64,000 nt of DNA from contig NZ_CP025119.1 of assembly GCF_002831685.1 (NCBI RefSeq), positions 3,248,501-3,312,500 of the forward strand, written 5' to 3'. Both the position numbers and the translations under genes were made by a program. Under the pieces are notes generated by a model that had not been told where the DNA came from, did not search any database, and worked only from the letters and a program-made list of their open reading frames with translations. This DNA comes from Polaribacter sp. ALD11. GTDB lineage: Bacteria; Bacteroidota; Bacteroidia; Flavobacteriales; Flavobacteriaceae. Positions 35,540 through 44,189 of this stretch are shown here, one piece after another (position 1 is the first letter of the stretch; the number at the start of each line of letters is the position of its first letter).

Positions 35540-36250
35540 TTATTTATCGTTTAAAGACCAGTCATACTTTAAATAACTGATTTTAGCTTTCGAGTTTATT
35601 TCTGTTTTTGAATAGGTATTTAAATAATCGATAATAGAACCATTCTTTGTAAAATCACTTTTAAACCAATCGAAAATTGAAGAAATTTGAACCTTCTTAT
35701 TAGAAACTTTATTTCTTGTGGAATCGTTTACAAACTCTTTCATTAGCTTCTCTAAAGTAACATCTACGTTTTCTTCTGTAAAAGCCCTATTTGCTAATTT
35801 AGGACAGGAACCTGAAGCACAATTTACGCCTACATGAATTCTTGGGTCAAACAGCTTTTTTCGTAAAATTTCATGTTCTATATAATCTAAAGTATAGATT
35901 TTTCCACCAACTTTTGCAAAAGGAATTTTCCATGCAGTTTTTCCTTTTTGTTTGATATCCATAATACTTTTTAGAGGATAATTTTCTAAAATTATTTTAA
36001 GGGTATATGCGTTATATGCATTAATCCAAAAAGATTTTTGCTTGTTTCCTGACCAAGATTCTTCTGGAGTAGTTTTTTCTAAATAGGAGATGTAACTGTC
36101 TAATGTAACTTCATCTATTTTTATACCTTTATAATCTACAATACCACTTTTCGTTACATGTTTTTGTAATAAATTATTAAAGATAGATGTTTGCGCATTT
36201 ACTTGTGAGAAAGTAAGTGTAATTATAAATAATAAAAGTGCTTTTTTCAT
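35540..36250 (-). CDS. DUF547-domain exported protein
   Basis: 236 residues with a signal peptide (MKKALLLFIITLTFSQVNA) and a DUF547 domain: KSFWINAYNAYTLKIILENYP (about 70-90), YTLDYIEHEILR (about 118-129) and HVGVNCASGSCP with two cysteines (about 138-149). The domain is thought to be peptidase-like, but its reaction is unknown. It is the first gene of the leftward organoarsenic cluster. A weak promoter-like TAATCTTTG is read on the minus strand at 36354-36362, about 100 nt upstream. Confidence 0.85.
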   Translation of the reverse strand: MKKALLLFIITLTFSQVNAQTSIFNNLLQKHVTKSGIVDYKGIKIDEVTLDSYISYLEKTTPEESWSGNKQKSFWINAYNAYTLKIILENYPLKSIMDIKQKGKTAWKIPFAKVGGKIYTLDYIEHEILRKKLFDPRIHVGVNCASGSCPKLANRAFTEENVDVTLEKLMKEFVNDSTRNKVSNKKVQISSIFDWFKSDFTKNGSIIDYLNTYSKTEINSKAKISYLKYDWSLNDK

Positions 36251-36397
36251 TGTATGTAATTTCTAATTTTTTAGACGTAACCTTTTACTATTGATTACAA
36301 AAAGGATTCTAAATTTTCTTTAGTTTTTGATGAGTTTGAGTATAATGACTAAACAAAGATTAAATTTTTAGAATTGCTACTAACAGCTTAATAAGTT

Positions 36398-36472
36398 TAG
36401 CCCTGATTGAAACGGCATCCTTTTTTATTTTTCTTAAAAAAGATATAGTAGAAAGCAGGAAATAGCTTCAAA
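36398..36472 (+). repeat. Dispersed intergenic repeat, short copy (CCCTGATTGAAACGGCATCC type)
   Basis: TAGCCCTGATTGAAACGGCA continues as TCCTTTTTT, then AAAAAAGATATAGTAGAAAG and CAGGAAATAGCTTCAAA. Both flanks recur, in the opposite orientation, at 56167-56286, where an extra hairpin separates them. The T-run/A-run pair could fold back. It lies upstream of fabD and is possibly the 5' end or leader of that transcript. Confidence 0.8.
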
Positions 36473-36482
36473 TAAAAATGAT

Positions 36483-36490
36483 TATTTTTG
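36483..36490 (+). promoter_or_regulatory. Possible -7 element of the fabD promoter
   Basis: TATTTTTG matches TAnnTTTG, 42 nt upstream of the fabD ATG. No TTG -33 element lies at the usual spacing. Confidence 0.45.
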
Positions 36491-36532
36491 CCGACTATTA
36501 AATAAATAAACAACTAGACAAATACATATTTT

Positions 36533-37420
36533 ATGAAAGCATATATTTTTCCAGGTCAAGGAGCTCAATTCACAGGAATGGGATTGGATTTATACGAAAG
36601 TTCTGCGTTGGCACAAGAATATTTTGAGAAAGCAAACGATATTTTAGGATTTTCTATTACAGATATTATGTTCGAAGGAACGGCAGAACAGTTAAAAGAA
36701 ACGAAAGTTACACAACCTGCAATCTTTTTACATTCAGTTATTTTAGCGAAAGTTTTAGGAGAAGATTTTAAACCAGAAATGGTTGCAGGACATTCTTTAG
36801 GAGAATTATCTGCATTGGTTGCAAATGGGGTTTTGTCTTTTGAAGACGGATTAAAATTGGTTTCTAAACGTGCTTTGGCAATGCAAAAAGCGTGTGAAAT
36901 AGCACCTTCTACCATGGCGGCAGTTTTAGGGTTGGCAGACAATATCGTAGAAGAAACTTGTGCTGAAATAGATGGAGTAGTAGTCGCTGCAAACTACAAC
37001 TGTCCGGGTCAATTAGTAATTTCTGGTGAAATTACTGCGGTTGAAAAAGCTTGTGAGATTTTAACGGAAAAAGGAGCTAAAAGAGCAATATTATTGCCTG
37101 TTGGTGGTGCTTTTCACTCGCCAATGATGGAGCCTGCAAGAGAAGAGTTAGCTGCAGCCATTGAGGAAACGGTGTTTAGCGAGCCTACTTGTCCGGTATA
37201 TCAAAATGTTACGGCTAGTGCGGTTACAAATGCAAATGAGATTAAGAAAAACTTAATACTTCAATTAACGGCGCCAGTTAGGTGGACGCAGTCGATACAG
37301 GCAATGATTGCAGATGGTGGAACTGAATTTATCGAAGTTGGACCTGGTAAAGTATTACAAGGTTTAATGCGAAAAATAGATAGATCTGTTGCTGCTAGTG
37401 GAGCGGTTTTGGCGGAATAA
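36533..37420 (+). CDS. fabD: Malonyl-CoA:ACP transacylase FabD
   Basis: 295 residues, the normal length. It transfers malonyl from CoA to acyl carrier protein, feeding fatty acid elongation. The motifs FPGQGAQFTGMG (residues 5-16), AGHSLGELSAL with nucleophile Ser88, and GGAFHSPMM with catalytic His195 are all present, as is the C-terminal EVGPGKVLQGLMRKI. It has its own terminator, so it is monocistronic. Confidence 0.96.
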   Translation: MKAYIFPGQGAQFTGMGLDLYESSALAQEYFEKANDILGFSITDIMFEGTAEQLKETKVTQPAIFLHSVILAKVLGEDFKPEMVAGHSLGELSALVANGVLSFEDGLKLVSKRALAMQKACEIAPSTMAAVLGLADNIVEETCAEIDGVVVAANYNCPGQLVISGEITAVEKACEILTEKGAKRAILLPVGGAFHSPMMEPAREELAAAIEETVFSEPTCPVYQNVTASAVTNANEIKKNLILQLTAPVRWTQSIQAMIADGGTEFIEVGPGKVLQGLMRKIDRSVAASGAVLAE

Positions 37421-37442
37421 CTTTATTATATATTTATAAATA

Positions 37443-37473
37443 AAAAAACGAACTCGTGAGAGTTCGTTTTTTT
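37443..37473 (+). terminator. fabD terminator
   Basis: CGAACTC-GTGA-GAGTTCG flanked by A- and T-runs, 25 nt after the stop: a textbook intrinsic terminator. Confidence 0.9.
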
Positions 37474-37485
37474 GTGATTTATTTT

Positions 37486-37574
37486 TTAGGTTTCGTTAAC
37501 GGCTTGTATATTGAAAGTTGCATTTTTGATTAAGCTAAAAATAAGCAATTTTTATTACACGGTGTTGTAGGTAG
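37486..37574. repeat. Structured intergenic repeat flanking a hypothetical gene
   Basis: The segment begins TTTCGTTAACGGCTTGTATA and ends ACACGGTGTTGTAGGTAG, with inner arms GTTGCATTTTTG / AAGCAATTTTTAT. Together it can fold as one long imperfect hairpin. Its last ten bases, GTTGTAGGTA (37564-37573), reappear inverted as TACCTACAAC at 38219-38228, just beyond the other end of the hypothetical gene. The theme of paired ACGGCTTGTATA...ACGGTGTTGTAGG sequences is one I recall around variable genes in flavobacteria. Confidence 0.6.
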
Positions 37575-37575
37575 T

Positions 37576-38202
37576 TTATCTTTTTATTTTTAGTTCAAAA
37601 TCTACATTTTCGGAATAATAATCTAGATAAATAAAAATTGGATTTTTCGTGTTAAGTGATTTATAACTTTCCACAATTCCATTTTCATTAAAACTTAAAT
37701 TTGTAAAATATTCATAAGGATGTAAACAGCTAAACCTGAATAGTGAAAATAGTTTATAAGGAATGTTTTTTATTTTCAATTCAGCAATACCTATAATTAT
37801 TTTCTTTCTTTTGTTCTTGTATTTAATTAATTTCACTGTTTTTGATAAGCTATCTTTAGCAATAACTTTAAAATCAAAAACTGTAGGTAAATCTCGATAA
37901 AATACATTTGAGCTATTTTCATATACAAACTGATGATAAGCCACCTTTTCATTTCCTTCACTTTCAATTACTTTAAAAAAATGATGTTTTGAATTTTTTA
38001 AATCAACAATTTCTCCAATATTTTTATCTTTAAATTTATATATTTTCAAGAAATAACTATTATCGTTTTTGTTGGAATAAATAATTTTTTCCTTATAGAA
38101 ACCGTTTTCTGACTTATAGTTAGTCAACAAGTTAAATTTATAATTCTGAGCAAGACAACTAAGGGAAGTCATTAGTATCAGAATAATTATAGTTTTTCTC
38201 AA
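37576..38202 (-). CDS. Hypothetical exported protein
   Basis: 208 residues with a signal peptide (MRKTIIILILMTSLSCLAQ), a lipoprotein cleavage being possible at Cys16. The rest is lysine/tyrosine/phenylalanine-rich and beta-strand-like (KFNLLTNYKSENGFYKEKI, FKVIESEGNEKVAYHQFVYE). I recognise no family. It is bounded by a 10-bp inverted repeat and a structured element, sits alone in reverse orientation between two core genes, and so looks like an acquired single-gene module. Confidence 0.75.
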   Translation of the reverse strand: MRKTIIILILMTSLSCLAQNYKFNLLTNYKSENGFYKEKIIYSNKNDNSYFLKIYKFKDKNIGEIVDLKNSKHHFFKVIESEGNEKVAYHQFVYENSSNVFYRDLPTVFDFKVIAKDSLSKTVKLIKYKNKRKKIIIGIAELKIKNIPYKLFSLFRFSCLHPYEYFTNLSFNENGIVESYKSLNTKNPIFIYLDYYSENVDFELKIKR

Positions 38203-38422
38203 AGCATTATTTTTTAATTACCTACAACTCTAATGATATGAAATCGTTTCAATATTTTATATCAGAAGTTAACGAAGTTAGCTTTTTAAAAACTTATAAA
38301 CAAACTAAATTAGTTCTTCTCTTGCCAATTTTTTTTTAACTTCTATTATTTGTAACAATGATTGCGACTATTTAGGTGCTTTACTGCTAGTTTAATACTT
38401 TGGTAGAGTAATTTAAAAAACA

Positions 38423-38462
38423 AAAAAAGCCCCAATTTTTAAGTAAAAATTGGGGCTTTTTA
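38423..38462 (-). terminator. Terminator of the M16 peptidase gene
   Basis: AAAAGCCCCAATTTTT / AAAAATTGGGGCTTTT form a 16-bp perfect stem with a 4-nt loop, 38 nt downstream of the M16 stop on the minus strand. It can also work rightward. Confidence 0.92.
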
Positions 38463-38499
38463 TTTGTTACTGTTTGAAGACAGCAGCTAGTTAAAGGTT

Positions 38500-41337
38500 T
38501 TAATTCTTAATTTTCTTTTGTCTTTCGTTTAGTAGAATTGGCGCTCCATAACCTAATTCTTTCATTCTTTCTAATTGCGTTTCTGCATCACCAACAACCA
38601 ACCAAATCATTTTATTTGAGTTTATGTATTTGTTAGCCAGTTCTTCGATACGCTCTTTAGTCATGTTATTTACTGTTTCTTCTCTGTCTTTTACGTAATC
38701 TGCTTTTAAGCCATAATTACTAATATTAGATAACATTCTTAGTTTTGCACCTGCAGTTTCAAAAGCTCTTGCATTACTTTTAATTAAGAAACTTTTTGTG
38801 GTTTCTAAATCTTTGTCAGAAAAAGTAGTTGGATATTCTTCTAATATTTTTTGAACTGCTTGTGCAGATTCTAAAGTAACATTAGAACGAACGCTACTAG
38901 AAATTGTAAAAGTTCCTTTTGCTTTTGTACCAGAAAAGCCAGAACGGATTCCGTAAGTATACCCTTTTCCTTCACGTAATTCTTGTGTCAAACGAGAAGC
39001 AAAACCACCACCACCAAGAATATAATTCATTACAGAAGCAGCATAAAAATCTTTATCTGTTGCAGCTAATGCAGGTGCGCCAAATTGTAAAACAGATTGT
39101 TTTGCGTTTGGAATATCATAAAAATAGACAGCAGGTTTAGTAGGTGCTTCTGGAGTTTTATATGCAGGAATTGTAACTTCTTTGGCTTTCCAGTTTGTAT
39201 TTAAACTAGTTAATGAAGCAGCTAATTTATCTTCAGAAATGGCACCAACAATTAACATTTTTGCTACAGAAGGCGAAATGTAATTATTATAGTAAACTTT
39301 AATGTCTTCTAAAGTTGTTGCTTTAACAGATGATATTGTTCCTAAAGTATTTTTAGAACGAATGTTGTCTTCTCCATAAATTAAACCATTATAAGCATTG
39401 CTAGCTACAGAGTTAGGGTTTGCTTCTTGTTGACGTAAACTTGCCATTGTTGCATTCTTAAGCAAGTCGAATTCCTTTTCATCAAACCTAGGTTCTAATA
39501 ACATTTCTTGTGCTAATGCTAACGTTGCATTGTAATTTTTAGCTAAAGTTGTTCCAGAAATTGTAATGCTTTCTTTACCTGAATAAACGTAGATAGTGGC
39601 ACCTAAATCTTGAATAGCTTCTTCTAACTCTTTAACTGTTTTATTTTTTGTTCCTTTATTTAATAAATCTGCTGTTAAATTGGCAACGCCTAAATTGTCC
39701 ATAGACTCTAATAATTGTCCGCCATCAATTGTTAAATTAAAACGGACTAAAGGCACTTCATCATTTTCTATTCCGAAGATTTTTAAGCCATTTTCTAAAC
39801 TACTTTCATATACTTTAGGAACCGCTAAAGAAGGCGTTTTTCCATAAGGTGGTTCTATCGTTCTGTCAAAAGAAGAAGCTGTTTTTGTGTAAGTAGCTGC
39901 AATTTTCGGATCGAAATTATCTTCAGCTCCATTTACAATTTTCTCTTCTACAACATTTGCTAACACTGAACCTTTTAGCGCTAACTCAGCACTATTTTTA
40001 GGAACAAAACTTGTAGCAATGTAATTTTTATTTTTGATGTATGTATTATAAACACGCATTACATCTTCGGTTGTAACAGCTAAAGTTCTTTTAATATCTT
40101 CAGTTACAAAACCAGGGTCTCCTAAATAAGTATTATAAGATGCTAAATTAGATCCTTTTCCTAAAACACTAGATAAACTGCCATAAAATTGAGTTTCTTG
40201 TCCTGCTTTTATTCTATTTAAATCTTTTTCTGAGATTCCTTCGGCTTCAAATTTTTCAAATCCTTTTTCAATTCCTGTCTTTACTTCATCTAGTTTTTTA
40301 CCGTTAAAAGCTCTTACAGAAAGTTGTGTTTCACCGGCAACTTCAGAAATATAATTAAACATACTTGTGTATGAAGTTAATTTTAAATCGTCTACCAAAA
40401 CTTGATTTAAAGGAGCAGATTTTCCATTAGTTAAATACTGAGCTAAAACTTCTAAAGCATAAGAATCTGGGTGATAAGATTCAACTGCTGGCCATACCAT
40501 TGTTAATTGTGGTACCCTTGCAAAGTTATCTTCATAATATAAGAACTTCGTTTCTTTAACAAAACCAGGTTTTTTATCTAAAGCAGGAATTTCTTCTGTT
40601 CCTTTCGGAATTTCATCGAAATACTTGTGTACCCATTTTGTTGCTTGCTCTATATCGATATCTCCAGATAAAACCAATGTCGAATTGTTAGGTACATACC
40701 ATTTTTTATAGAAATTCTTTACATCTTGTAATGTTGCATTCTGTAAATCTTCTAAAGAACCAATAACTTGCCAATTATAAGGGTGTTCTTTTGGGTATAA
40801 GTTTTTACCAATTACATATTGATTGTGACCATAAGGTCTATTGTCTACACTCTGTCTTTTTTCATTTTTAACAACTTGTTTTTCCTTTGCTAAAACAGGT
40901 TCTGTTACAGTATTTATAAAATACCCTAATTTGTCTGCTTCTGCCCAAATCATCTTTTCTAAAGCATCTTTTGGTACCGTTTGCAAGTAATTTGTTCTGT
41001 CTCTAGAAGTAGAACCATTGGCTCCAGAACCACCAATTCTTGCACTCATTTTATCCAATCCACCCTTTCCAAGGTTTTCAGATTCTAAAAATAGTAAATG
41101 CTCAAATAAATGTGCAAAACCAGTTCTTCCTTCAATTTCTCTAGCAGAACCAACATGAACCATTAATTCTACAGCAACAACAGGATCTGATTTATCAACA
41201 TGAAAAACAACATCTAAGCCATTGCTTAGTTCTATTTTTTTGTAATTAATACTTAGTTCGGGTGGTTTTTCTTCGGAAGATTCATTGCAAGCTATAAAAC
41301 TTGTAATAGCTATAAAAGCTAAGATAATTTTTTTCAT
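38500..41337 (-). CDS. M16-family zinc peptidase lipoprotein (tandem M16 domains)
   Basis: 945 residues from MKKIILAFIAITSFIACNES, chosen because it starts a good lipoprotein signal (Cys17). An ATG 48 nt upstream would destroy that signal. The N-terminal M16 half has the inverted zinc motif HLFEH (His76, Glu79, His80) and distal NEKRQ glutamate, so it is catalytic. The second half, from about residue 500 (SLENGLKIFGIEND), keeps the fold but lacks HxxEH, as in pitrilysin-like two-half enzymes. It presumably degrades peptides in the periplasm or at the outer membrane. It is monocistronic with a strong terminator. Confidence 0.94.
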   Translation of the reverse strand: MKKIILAFIAITSFIACNESSEEKPPELSINYKKIELSNGLDVVFHVDKSDPVVAVELMVHVGSAREIEGRTGFAHLFEHLLFLESENLGKGGLDKMSARIGGSGANGSTSRDRTNYLQTVPKDALEKMIWAEADKLGYFINTVTEPVLAKEKQVVKNEKRQSVDNRPYGHNQYVIGKNLYPKEHPYNWQVIGSLEDLQNATLQDVKNFYKKWYVPNNSTLVLSGDIDIEQATKWVHKYFDEIPKGTEEIPALDKKPGFVKETKFLYYEDNFARVPQLTMVWPAVESYHPDSYALEVLAQYLTNGKSAPLNQVLVDDLKLTSYTSMFNYISEVAGETQLSVRAFNGKKLDEVKTGIEKGFEKFEAEGISEKDLNRIKAGQETQFYGSLSSVLGKGSNLASYNTYLGDPGFVTEDIKRTLAVTTEDVMRVYNTYIKNKNYIATSFVPKNSAELALKGSVLANVVEEKIVNGAEDNFDPKIAATYTKTASSFDRTIEPPYGKTPSLAVPKVYESSLENGLKIFGIENDEVPLVRFNLTIDGGQLLESMDNLGVANLTADLLNKGTKNKTVKELEEAIQDLGATIYVYSGKESITISGTTLAKNYNATLALAQEMLLEPRFDEKEFDLLKNATMASLRQQEANPNSVASNAYNGLIYGEDNIRSKNTLGTISSVKATTLEDIKVYYNNYISPSVAKMLIVGAISEDKLAASLTSLNTNWKAKEVTIPAYKTPEAPTKPAVYFYDIPNAKQSVLQFGAPALAATDKDFYAASVMNYILGGGGFASRLTQELREGKGYTYGIRSGFSGTKAKGTFTISSSVRSNVTLESAQAVQKILEEYPTTFSDKDLETTKSFLIKSNARAFETAGAKLRMLSNISNYGLKADYVKDREETVNNMTKERIEELANKYINSNKMIWLVVGDAETQLERMKELGYGAPILLNERQKKIKN

Positions 41338-41414
41338 TTTGGTTGATTTTTGAACTTTTAAAATTACTAAAAGGATAAATAGCAAATAGGGTATAAGTTG
41401 TTAAATATTAACCA

Positions 41415-41447
41415 AAAAAAATCCCAAACTTAAGTTTGGGATTTTTA
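41415..41447 (-). terminator. Terminator palindrome
   Basis: ATCCCAAACTT / AAGTTTGGGAT at 41421-41442 with flanking A- and T-runs, 4 nt downstream of the small 64-residue gene on the minus strand. Symmetric, so usable both ways. Confidence 0.85.
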
Positions 41448-41450
41448 ATA

Positions 41451-41645
41451 TTATTTAGCTAGACTGCAATCTTCACAATCTTTAACTTTGCCGTAATACG
41501 TTTCTCTGTATTTGTGGAGTGTTTTTAAAGGAATAAGGTTTAGCAATGTTTTTTTAATGTACGTTACTTTGGTATCGAAAGCTCCCATTTTTGGTGTGTG
41601 ACGGTGTTCTAAACGGGTTTTTCTTCTAATTTTTATCAGGCTCAT
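41451..41645 (-). CDS. Small conserved hypothetical protein (64 aa)
   Basis: 64 residues, strongly basic (MSLIKIRRKTRLEHRHTPKM...), ending KDCEDCSLAK with a CxxC pair. The neat terminator 4 nt after the stop and the isolated position between galE and the M16 gene support a real gene. Composition suggests binding to nucleic acid or a metal via CxxC, but I cannot assign a family. Confidence 0.7.
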   Translation of the reverse strand: MSLIKIRRKTRLEHRHTPKMGAFDTKVTYIKKTLLNLIPLKTLHKYRETYYGKVKDCEDCSLAK

Positions 41646-41937
41646 TGGTTTTCATTTATCATTAATAATTATAATGCAAAGTTAAGAGGTATCGCATGTG
41701 ATATGAAATTATTAAAGTTAAAATATTGGAAATGAGCTTAGAAATACATAATTGTAAATTATCTTGTGGTATAATTAACAATATAACAACTATAGTTGTG
41801 TTTGTTTATGATAAAGAAACTTAAAATGGTTAAAATTGATGTGAAAATGTGAAAAATCACTCGAAATTAACTAAAAATGAGTCAAAAAGGAGTGATTTAT
41901 TCTTAAAATGAAATTTTCTGAATTTAGAAAAATACGT

Positions 41938-42945
41938 TTATTGTTGTTGTTGCCATTTCCAAGCAGCAGCAAGTGCTTCGTCTAGATTTTTTTCTGTCTT
42001 CCAGTTTAATTCTCTATTTGCAATAGTTGTATCTGCATACGCTGCGGTAATATCACCTTCTCTTCTGCCAACTATTTTATAATTTAAAGCTTTTCCAGAA
42101 GCTTTTTCAAATGCTTTAATAACTTCTAAAACAGAGCTTCCTGTTCCAGTACCAACATTAAAAAATTCGAAGTTTTGTTTGTTGTTTTTGTTGATTAGTC
42201 TTTGTAACGCAGCAATATGTGCTTTTGCTAAATCTACTACATGAATGTAATCTCTTACTGCAGTTCCGTCTACTGTTGGGTAATCATCACCAAAAACAGA
42301 CAGTTCTTTTCTAATTCCAGCAGCTGTTTGTGTTACAAACGGAATTAAGTTTTGAGGAACTCCCAAAGGCAATTCTCCTATCTTAATACTCTCGTGTGCA
42401 CCAATTGGGTTAAAGTAACGCAATGCAATGGCGTTTAATTGGTGTGCTTTACAGCTTTCTTGAATAATTTCTTCTCCAATTTGTTTTGAATTTCCGTAAG
42501 GAGATTCTGCTTTTTTAACAGGTGCGTTTTCTGTAATTGGCAATTCATCTGCTTGTCCGTATACGGTACAAGAAGAAGAGAATATAAAGTTGTCTAGTTT
42601 TCTATCTCTCATTTCTTGTAAAATGTACACTAAACTTCCAATATTATTTTCATAATAATCTAAAGGATTTTGTACACTTTCTCCAACCGCTTTAAAAGCT
42701 GCAAAATGAATAATTCCGTCTACTTTATTCGTGTCAAAAAACTGAACAACATCTTTTTTAATTCTTAAATCGATGTTGTGGTATTCTGGTTTTTTGCCTG
42801 TAATTTCTATAATGCTATCTAATACACTAATAGTTGTATTCGATAAATCATCAATAATAACAACTTCAAAACCTTCGTTTTGTAATTCTACAACGGTATG
42901 AGAACCAATAAAACCTAAACCTCCTGTTACTAATATTCTTTTCAT
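41938..42945 (-). CDS. galE: UDP-glucose 4-epimerase
   Basis: 335 residues of the extended short-chain dehydrogenase family that interconverts UDP-glucose and UDP-galactose. NAD-binding GGLGFIGSHTV (7-17), IIDDLSN, catalytic SSSCTVYG (Ser about 123-125) and SPYGNSKQ with Tyr148 and Lys152, and the substrate-binding ALRYFNPIGAH are all present. It is 6 nt downstream of the aminotransferase gene, so the two form an operon supplying nucleotide sugars for surface glycans. Confidence 0.95.
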   Translation of the reverse strand: MKRILVTGGLGFIGSHTVVELQNEGFEVVIIDDLSNTTISVLDSIIEITGKKPEYHNIDLRIKKDVVQFFDTNKVDGIIHFAAFKAVGESVQNPLDYYENNIGSLVYILQEMRDRKLDNFIFSSSCTVYGQADELPITENAPVKKAESPYGNSKQIGEEIIQESCKAHQLNAIALRYFNPIGAHESIKIGELPLGVPQNLIPFVTQTAAGIRKELSVFGDDYPTVDGTAVRDYIHVVDLAKAHIAALQRLINKNNKQNFEFFNVGTGTGSSVLEVIKAFEKASGKALNYKIVGRREGDITAAYADTTIANRELNWKTEKNLDEALAAAWKWQQQQ

Positions 42946-42951
42946 AATTTT

Positions 42952-44115
42952 TTAATTGATAAAATTATTAATCGTATTTGTAATAAATTCTAATTGGTCT
43001 GTTTCTAATTCTGTGTGCATCGGTAAAGAAATAACCGTTTTTATCAACTCATTTGTTACCGGGAAATCACTTTCTTTATAACGAGTGTCTTTGTAAGCTT
43101 TTTGTGCGTGTAAAGCAACTGGGTAATAAATTGCATTCGGAATTCCTTCAGCTAATAAATGTTTGTGCAATGCATCTCTTTTACCATTGGTTATCTGTAA
43201 TGTATATTGATGAAAAACATGACAATCACAAACATCACAAATTTGACCACAACTATCTGTTGCGTTCGATTTTGTAGTTGGTGCTATAATATTTGGGTTG
43301 TTCGCAAATGCGTTGTTATAAAAACGAGCAGCATTTCTACGAGCACCACAATAGCTGTCTAAAAGTGGTAGTTTTGCTTGTAAAACACCTGCTTGTATAG
43401 AGTCTAAACGAGAATTTACACCTACAACATCATGGTAATAACGTGTATACATTCCGTGGTTTACAATTCCTCTAATAGTATGTGCTAAAGCATCATCATT
43501 TGTAAATATTGCACCACCATCACCATAACAACCTAGGTTTTTAGAAGGGAAAAATGAAGTTGTACCAACGTTTCCAATAGTACCAGCTTTCTTCTTTGTA
43601 CCATCTTTAAACGTGTAATCTGCACCAATTGCTTGTGCATTGTCTTCAATTACAAATAAGTTATGTTCTTTTGCTATTTCCATAATAGCATCCATATTTG
43701 CCACTTGTCCGAATAAATGAACAGGTACAATTGCTTTTGTTTTAGGAGTAATTGCTTTTTTTAATGCTTCGATATCGATGTTATAGGTTTCGGCATCAAC
43801 ATCTACCAAAACGGGTGTTAATTTTAATAATGCAATAACTTCTACCGTTGCTGCAAAAGTAAAATCTGCTGTAATAACTTCATCTCCTTGTTCTAAGCCT
43901 AAGCCCATCATTGCGATTTGCAAGGCATCTGTACCATTTGCACAAGGAATTACATGTTTTACCTCTAAATATTTCTCTAAATCTGCTTGAAATTCATGAA
44001 CCAAAGGTCCATTTATATATGCTGATGTATCTAGAACTTGTTCTATAGAATTGTTGACCGATTCTTTAATTTTTGCATATTGACCTTGAAGGTCTACCAT
44101 TTGAATTTTTCTCAT
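42952..44115 (-). CDS. DegT/DnrJ/EryC1/StrS-family sugar aminotransferase
   Basis: 387 residues from MRKIQMVDLQGQYAKI. The in-frame ATG 27 nt upstream would intrude on the divergent promoter. It is a PLP-dependent aminotransferase of nucleotide-sugar 3- or 4-ketones: VIPCANGTDALQIAMMGLGL (PLP phosphate region), VEDNAQAIGA, and FFPSKNLGCYGDGGA with the PLP lysine in SKNLG. An unusual cysteine-rich insertion, SCGQICDVCDCHVFH, lies near residue 300, just before the usual HQYTL segment. It is co-transcribed with galE. The product is likely an amino sugar for O-antigen or S-layer-type glycan; the exact sugar is not decidable. Confidence 0.92.
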   Translation of the reverse strand: MRKIQMVDLQGQYAKIKESVNNSIEQVLDTSAYINGPLVHEFQADLEKYLEVKHVIPCANGTDALQIAMMGLGLEQGDEVITADFTFAATVEVIALLKLTPVLVDVDAETYNIDIEALKKAITPKTKAIVPVHLFGQVANMDAIMEIAKEHNLFVIEDNAQAIGADYTFKDGTKKKAGTIGNVGTTSFFPSKNLGCYGDGGAIFTNDDALAHTIRGIVNHGMYTRYYHDVVGVNSRLDSIQAGVLQAKLPLLDSYCGARRNAARFYNNAFANNPNIIAPTTKSNATDSCGQICDVCDCHVFHQYTLQITNGKRDALHKHLLAEGIPNAIYYPVALHAQKAYKDTRYKESDFPVTNELIKTVISLPMHTELETDQLEFITNTINNFIN

Positions 44116-44161
44116 GAAGTAGTGTTTTAATAAACGTTTCAAAAATACAATATAATTCTAT

Positions 44162-44169
44162 TACCTTTG
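44162..44169 (+). promoter_or_regulatory. Possible -7 element of the penicillin acylase promoter
   Basis: TACCTTTG matches TAnnTTTG, 20 nt upstream of the ATG at 44190. A -33 element is not evident. Confidence 0.45.
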
Positions 44170-44189
44170 AATTTATCAAACAGATTTCC

